This document shows positions 60,553 through 64,000 of a stretch of DNA of 64,000 nt, in pieces (position 1 is the first letter of the stretch; each line of letters opens with the position of its first letter). Position numbers and translations under genes: made by a program. Under the pieces are notes generated by a model. The model worked only from the letters and a program-made list of their open reading frames with translations, searched no databases and was not told where the DNA came from. The stretch comes from Tenacibaculum larymnensis (GTDB lineage: Bacteria > Bacteroidota > Bacteroidia > Flavobacteriales > Flavobacteriaceae). The stretch spans positions 62,001 through 126,000 of the forward strand of contig NZ_JAIWJY010000007.1 of the NCBI RefSeq assembly GCF_028829235.1, written 5' to 3'.

Positions 60553-60996
60553 ATGAGTAATCAATTAAATTTCAAAGAGTTAAACTTTAAATTAACTGTA
60601 ATTAACGAGTTAATGTACATTCAAGAAGTATTACAACCTAAATTAGAGGTATATGATTTTATTGAAAAACACCGGAACTTAACTTCTTCAGAAGCTTATA
60701 ATGTTATTGAAGAAGAAGGCTACGAAATAATTCCAGAGGTATTACAATACTTTAAAAACTTAGAAATTACTTCTGAAATGGTTGAAAACATTGAAGAGTT
60801 ACACATGGATGGAGGTGATGAAATTTACGGTCAAATCATTCCTTTTTGGGATGGTGAAGATGATGTATTTAGTGTAAACTCTGCTGTTGATGCTAAACTA
60901 CTTCCTAACTTAAAAAGTGTCTCTCTTCTTTATAGCGAGAATGAATCACTTTTAGAAGATTTTCAAGAAAAAGGAATTGAAGCTGATTGGCTTTAA
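60553..60996 (+). CDS. DUF6892-like acidic protein
   Basis: A 147-residue acidic cytosolic protein resembling DUF6892: FKLTVINELMYIQEVLQPKLEVYDF, EEEGYEIIPEVLQYFKNLEIT, and the C-terminal stretch WDGEDDVFSVNSAVDAKLLPNLKSVSLLY. Proteins of this kind, acidic and without catalytic motifs, often act as immunity or binding proteins. It starts a plus-strand cluster of three or four genes with gaps of 14 to 42 bases. The family name is a best guess. Confidence 0.65.
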   Translation: MSNQLNFKELNFKLTVINELMYIQEVLQPKLEVYDFIEKHRNLTSSEAYNVIEEEGYEIIPEVLQYFKNLEITSEMVENIEELHMDGGDEIYGQIIPFWDGEDDVFSVNSAVDAKLLPNLKSVSLLYSENESLLEDFQEKGIEADWL

Positions 60997-61038
60997 CATA
61001 CAACTCTGCACCAAAAAACAAATTAAATATTTATCGAC

Positions 61039-62082
61039 ATGCTGATTACTGAAAAAGAATTATCTATTGCGCTTGCTAAAGCCACAGAGAAAACTTACCT
61101 CGATTTTAAAAGTCAATTTCCTGACGAAACTTTTTTTTCTTTTGCTTTATACACAACCGACCACCCTACAATGATATGTGCTTGTGCTAACTCTATACAA
61201 AGCCACCAAAAACGACTAGACCATTACAATTCGAGTTCCAACACCTCTCGTGACGAATATTTACGTTGGACTCCTTCTGAATGGGCACACATAGATAGCA
61301 GTCACCTAAAAGAAGTATATCCTATAATGAATGCTATGGAAGAGCAACTAGGTTTTTACCGATATTGTGATACTGTGATACAAGCCATGCAAAATGCCCT
61401 AAAAATATTAGACGAAAAATTCTTCTTTGGAAAAGGTGATGAAAGAGACAACATTACGCTATTTATCACTATTATTGATTCTAAAAAAACAGAAAGTGTT
61501 GAAGAAAGATCTTCTAAATATCTGAACCCTAAAAAAGTCCATAATCAATTCTTAAACAGGTATGAAATTTCAATTTATGAAGAGGAAAACAAAGAGGTAA
61601 TAAAAGAAGTAATAAAAAACAGTATAGCTAACCTTTCTATCACAAACCAAATACTTTATTGGTTAAATGAATATGATAAGATAGCTAATTCTAAAAAATC
61701 AGTAATTACTGATAAAGGATTCGATGAATATTTACTATTAGATTTTCTTACAAGTTTTGGTAAAAATGCAACTCTTCCTATTCTAAACTATATAGATACA
61801 GTTTTAGAAAAAGAAGAAACACCTTTTGATACCTTTAGGTTTCATTTACTCAAGATAGTCAAAAACTCAAAAGATAATGATAAAACAGTACATAATACAC
61901 TTGTTAAACTTTTAGCAAAATCTTGTGCTATTGCCTCTTCTAAGAAAAGCTGGCAAACCACTCCCTTTCATATAGCTAATTGTCTTTTTAATCTTTTTGA
62001 TAATTACCCAGAACCAAACATGCTTGATAATAACGCCTTAGAATCTTATGAAGAGTTTTTGAACATCAACATTCAAAGTTAA
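61039..62082 (+). CDS. DUF4303 protein with a helical C-terminal extension
   Basis: A 347-residue cytosolic protein. Residues 1-165 fit DUF4303: FFSFALYTTDHPTMICACANS, the RWTPSEWAHID turn, and the end IIDSKKTESVEERSSKYLNP. Residues 170-347 are all alpha, with repeats such as LLDFLTSFGKNATLPILNYID and LVKLLAKSCAIASSKKSW, which look like HEAT-type packing. DUF4303 proteins appear among immunity-like families in bacterial conflict loci. No toxin is seen next to it, so its partner is unknown. Confidence 0.7.
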   Translation: MLITEKELSIALAKATEKTYLDFKSQFPDETFFSFALYTTDHPTMICACANSIQSHQKRLDHYNSSSNTSRDEYLRWTPSEWAHIDSSHLKEVYPIMNAMEEQLGFYRYCDTVIQAMQNALKILDEKFFFGKGDERDNITLFITIIDSKKTESVEERSSKYLNPKKVHNQFLNRYEISIYEEENKEVIKEVIKNSIANLSITNQILYWLNEYDKIANSKKSVITDKGFDEYLLLDFLTSFGKNATLPILNYIDTVLEKEETPFDTFRFHLLKIVKNSKDNDKTVHNTLVKLLAKSCAIASSKKSWQTTPFHIANCLFNLFDNYPEPNMLDNNALESYEEFLNINIQS

Positions 62083-62119
62083 CAAACAAAGTAATCCGAA
62101 ATTATTACATATAGAGAAT

Positions 62120-63382
62120 ATGATAGAAAACATTAAAACAAACGACAAAAAAATACAACAAGAGTGGTATAACATTGGCGAAACATACGCTACTGAGGTT
62201 AACAAAATGGTTGCTTTTGGTGAAGAACATGGTTGGGAGAACTGGAAAGGTAAAGAGCCAGAAGACAATCGCGACCATTTAGCTGATACTGTAGTACAAA
62301 AATTAAAAGAAGCCAATAAAACTGGACGTATTGAAGAGTTCAGAAAGCAATATCCGCCCGCTCATACTCCGTTAATAAAATATTTTAAAGAGAAAGGACA
62401 AAGCATTGAACAACTATGTTTTATTGAGGATGAAAAAATTGTTTTCATTGTTGGTACTTCCTATCAGAAGAGACAAGCATATATTCTAGACAACAAAACA
62501 CTAATCAAATTAGACGATACTATTGAAGCCATTGGAAGGTCTCATCAAAATAACATTTTTGCTGTTAAAACACCTGGTATATTAATTACTCGTAAAGAAT
62601 GGGATGGAGATATTATCGAAACATTTGAATTAGGAGACATAAATAAGTTAGGTATTTCAAATATGACGCCTTTTAATGATGGTAAAAAAGTACTTGTCAC
62701 AACTTCTGAAGGGATATATCTTGTTTCTAAAAACTCAATAAACATGATACATCCTGAACCTGATTTAGAAGATGAAGAATGGGACTCATATATAGCTATG
62801 GAAAACGCTACTTTATCAAATAACAATAAATATATTGTAGTCGGCGATCAATCTTTTGACCATCGAGTAATGGACAGCGAAGGAAATCAAATCGGAGAAA
62901 TAGGTCCACAATCTTCATACCCTCATTTTTGTCTTTTTTCTAAAGACGACAAACAACTTATTACAAATTCTTGCCATTTTTATAATGGAATTACTATTGG
63001 AGTAGATACTGACAACTTAAATGGAATAGAAGTTGAATCTTATGTAGATGAAGCTGATAACTTTAAAGTTATTGATGATGAAATGAGAGTTTATGTTGGT
63101 ACAACTACTAAAGATTACTATATCTTAGGAGATGCATATGGGTATATTAAAGCGTTTGACAAAAACGGGAACTGTATTTGGAGGCATTTTTTAGGATCTA
63201 CCATAAGTGGTATTGCAATTTCTGACGATGAACAAACTTTATGGGTAGGTTCTTACACTGGGTTTGTTCACAAATTAAGACTAGGTAAAGGACATAGAGA
63301 TACACACGCAATAGGCAATGGAGATCATTACGAAGATTTCAGATTAATTCTATGGAAAGAAGAAACAGAACTTTGGTGGTAA
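62120..63382 (+). CDS. beta-propeller (WD40/PQQ-like) protein with helical N-terminus
   Basis: A 420-residue cytosolic protein. Residues 1-90 are helical (QQEWYNIGETYATEVNKMV, VVQKLKEANKTGRIEEF). From about 95 onward it is built of strand repeats of the beta-propeller kind: FIVGTSYQKRQAYILDN, GDINKLGISNMTPFNDGKKVLV, ATLSNNNKYIVVGDQSFD, FCLFSKDDKQLITNS and ISGIAISDDEQTLWVGSYTG. There is no signal peptide and no catalytic motif. It is the third gene of the DUF6892/DUF4303 cluster and probably a protein-binding partner. Confidence 0.75.
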   Translation: MIENIKTNDKKIQQEWYNIGETYATEVNKMVAFGEEHGWENWKGKEPEDNRDHLADTVVQKLKEANKTGRIEEFRKQYPPAHTPLIKYFKEKGQSIEQLCFIEDEKIVFIVGTSYQKRQAYILDNKTLIKLDDTIEAIGRSHQNNIFAVKTPGILITRKEWDGDIIETFELGDINKLGISNMTPFNDGKKVLVTTSEGIYLVSKNSINMIHPEPDLEDEEWDSYIAMENATLSNNNKYIVVGDQSFDHRVMDSEGNQIGEIGPQSSYPHFCLFSKDDKQLITNSCHFYNGITIGVDTDNLNGIEVESYVDEADNFKVIDDEMRVYVGTTTKDYYILGDAYGYIKAFDKNGNCIWRHFLGSTISGIAISDDEQTLWVGSYTGFVHKLRLGKGHRDTHAIGNGDHYEDFRLILWKEETELWW

Positions 63383-63396
63383 AACTATAAAACAAC

Positions 63397-63909
63397 GTGT
63401 TTAAAATAAAAAAGAAACTACTTATTCTTTTAATAATTCTATTAACAGGCTTTTTAATTCCTCAAAACTTAAAAATTCCTGTTAATGGAGCTACCAAATC
63501 TGATTATAATCCAAAATCATTTTGGTATTATCCTTGGGGAAAATCAGTTACCCATAAAGGAGTTGATATTTTTGCTAAAAAAAATACTAAAATAACCTCA
63601 TCAACCTATGGATTAGTTTTATTTTCTGGAAAAATAAGTATAGGCGGAAATATTGTAGTTATACTAGGTCCTAAATGGAGATTACACTACTATGCTCATT
63701 TAGAAGAGGTAAAAACAACTTCTTTAAGTTTTGTAAATAATAATTCGGAAATTGGAACAGTTGGTACTAGTGGAAATGCTGTGGGGAAAGCTCCCCACCT
63801 ACACTATTCCATTTTATCTCTAATTCCGTATGTTTGGAAAGTTGATTCAGACAGACAAGGATGGAAAAAAATGTTTTATCTAAATCCTATTGATTACTTA
63901 GAAGAATAA
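63397..63909 (+). CDS. M23-type peptidoglycan endopeptidase
   Basis: A 170-residue peptidase with an N-terminal membrane segment (about 6-21). The LytM/M23 metal motifs are HKGVDIF (HxxxD) and HLHYSI (HxH), with the strand GLVLFSGKISIGGNIVVILGPKWRLHYYAHL between. It should cleave peptide crosslinks in the wall. It starts with GTG at 63397, 14 bases after the beta-propeller gene; no ATG fits. It may be part of the same cluster or a separate housekeeping gene. Confidence 0.85.
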   Translation: MFKIKKKLLILLIILLTGFLIPQNLKIPVNGATKSDYNPKSFWYYPWGKSVTHKGVDIFAKKNTKITSSTYGLVLFSGKISIGGNIVVILGPKWRLHYYAHLEEVKTTSLSFVNNNSEIGTVGTSGNAVGKAPHLHYSILSLIPYVWKVDSDRQGWKKMFYLNPIDYLEE

Positions 63910-63912
63910 CTC

Positions 63913-64000
63913 TTATTCTAATCCTTCCATTTCAGCATCATAAAATAACCCTGCAGCCTCAATTAAACCTTCTAACTCATTCGCTAAATCTTGTTCGTTT
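63913..64000 (-). CDS. 3' end of an unidentified gene
   Basis: On the minus strand an open frame enters from the right edge and stops with TAA at 63913-63915. The visible end of 28 residues is acidic and helical and reads ...NELEGLIEAAGLFYDAEMEGLE. It is convergent with the M23 gene, three bases apart. The family cannot be recognised from so short a piece; it might be a chance frame, but codon use is normal for this genome. Confidence 0.5.
   Translation of the reverse strand, partial: NEQDLANELEGLIEAAGLFYDAEMEGLE

Overview
The window is chromosomal DNA from a member of the Bacteroidota, most likely a marine Flavobacteriaceae close to Tenacibaculum or Polaribacter. The grounds are strongly AT-rich sequence, lipoprotein signals of the LxxC type, many promoters of the Bacteroidota form TAnnTTTG close to start codons, no purine-rich ribosome sites, and family markers such as GLPGLI, long GAPDH, SecA without a C-terminal zinc finger, MutS2 without a Smr domain, and the DUF4870/PadR/PspC operon. 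The genus is an inference. Genes are dense: no gene-free stretch exceeds 300 bases, and I see no tRNA, rRNA, insertion sequence, prophage or CRISPR array.

Layout. 1-10.4 kb is mainly minus strand: dapA (cut by the window edge) with a DUF6913 gene, a phytase-like lipoprotein, a GyrI-like protein, a YhhN protein, an orphan double-glycine leader peptide, DinB-like/ligA, a lipocalin-like protein, a long GAPDH and a DegP/HtrA protease. 10.4-12.8 kb is the plus-strand operon dapF-GNAT-mltG, which joins meso-diaminopimelate supply to peptidoglycan cutting. 12.8-17.4 kb is the most system-like accessory region: a small secreted Cys peptide, a GLPGLI protein, a TonB-type outer-membrane receptor and a thioredoxin-fold lipoprotein with one Cys, read away from a divergent XRE regulator. 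The intergene holds palindromes and a terminator-like leader hairpin. 17.5-31 kb is housekeeping: lysozyme-like protein, RsmI-like methyltransferase, LMW phosphatase, dnaA, thioesterase, PduO-type adenosyltransferase, secA, LpxH-like phosphatase with a glycosyltransferase, ung and mutS2. 31-42.4 kb holds a CHMI-like isomerase, hutH, a TlpA-like lipoprotein, AIM24, DUF4442, the DUF4870-PadR-PspC operon, a DUF4440 gene with an apparent single-base frameshift, a serine beta-lactamase-like lipoprotein and a K+/H+ antiporter.

42.4-49 kb is poorly characterised: small membrane or surface proteins, then a Crp/Fnr-type regulator whose stop codon lies inside a perfect FNR-type box, an MBL-fold hydrolase, an esterase and an NTF2-like protein. 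49.2-54.2 kb is a coherent lysine-catabolism block: HglS-type 2-oxoadipate dioxygenase/decarboxylase (makes D-2-hydroxyglutarate), an Lrp/AsnC regulator, and a YdiJ-type D-2-hydroxyglutarate dehydrogenase (returns 2-oxoglutarate). 54.3-60.4 kb has CtlX citrulline hydrolase, DUF2938, a flavin monooxygenase-like protein, a DUF1566 lipoprotein, a GNAT and a DoxD-DoxA fusion. 60.5-63.9 kb is an uncharacterised plus-strand cluster (DUF6892-like, DUF4303 with helical tail, beta-propeller, M23 peptidase) with a flavour of polymorphic-toxin immunity genes but no visible toxin.

Best leads: the XRE/Cys-peptide/GLPGLI/TonB/thioredoxin cassette with its attenuator-like leader, the orphan double-glycine peptide, the Crp/Fnr gene with its FNR box, and the 60.5-63.9 kb cluster. 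All functional claims come from reading motifs by eye; no database search was run.
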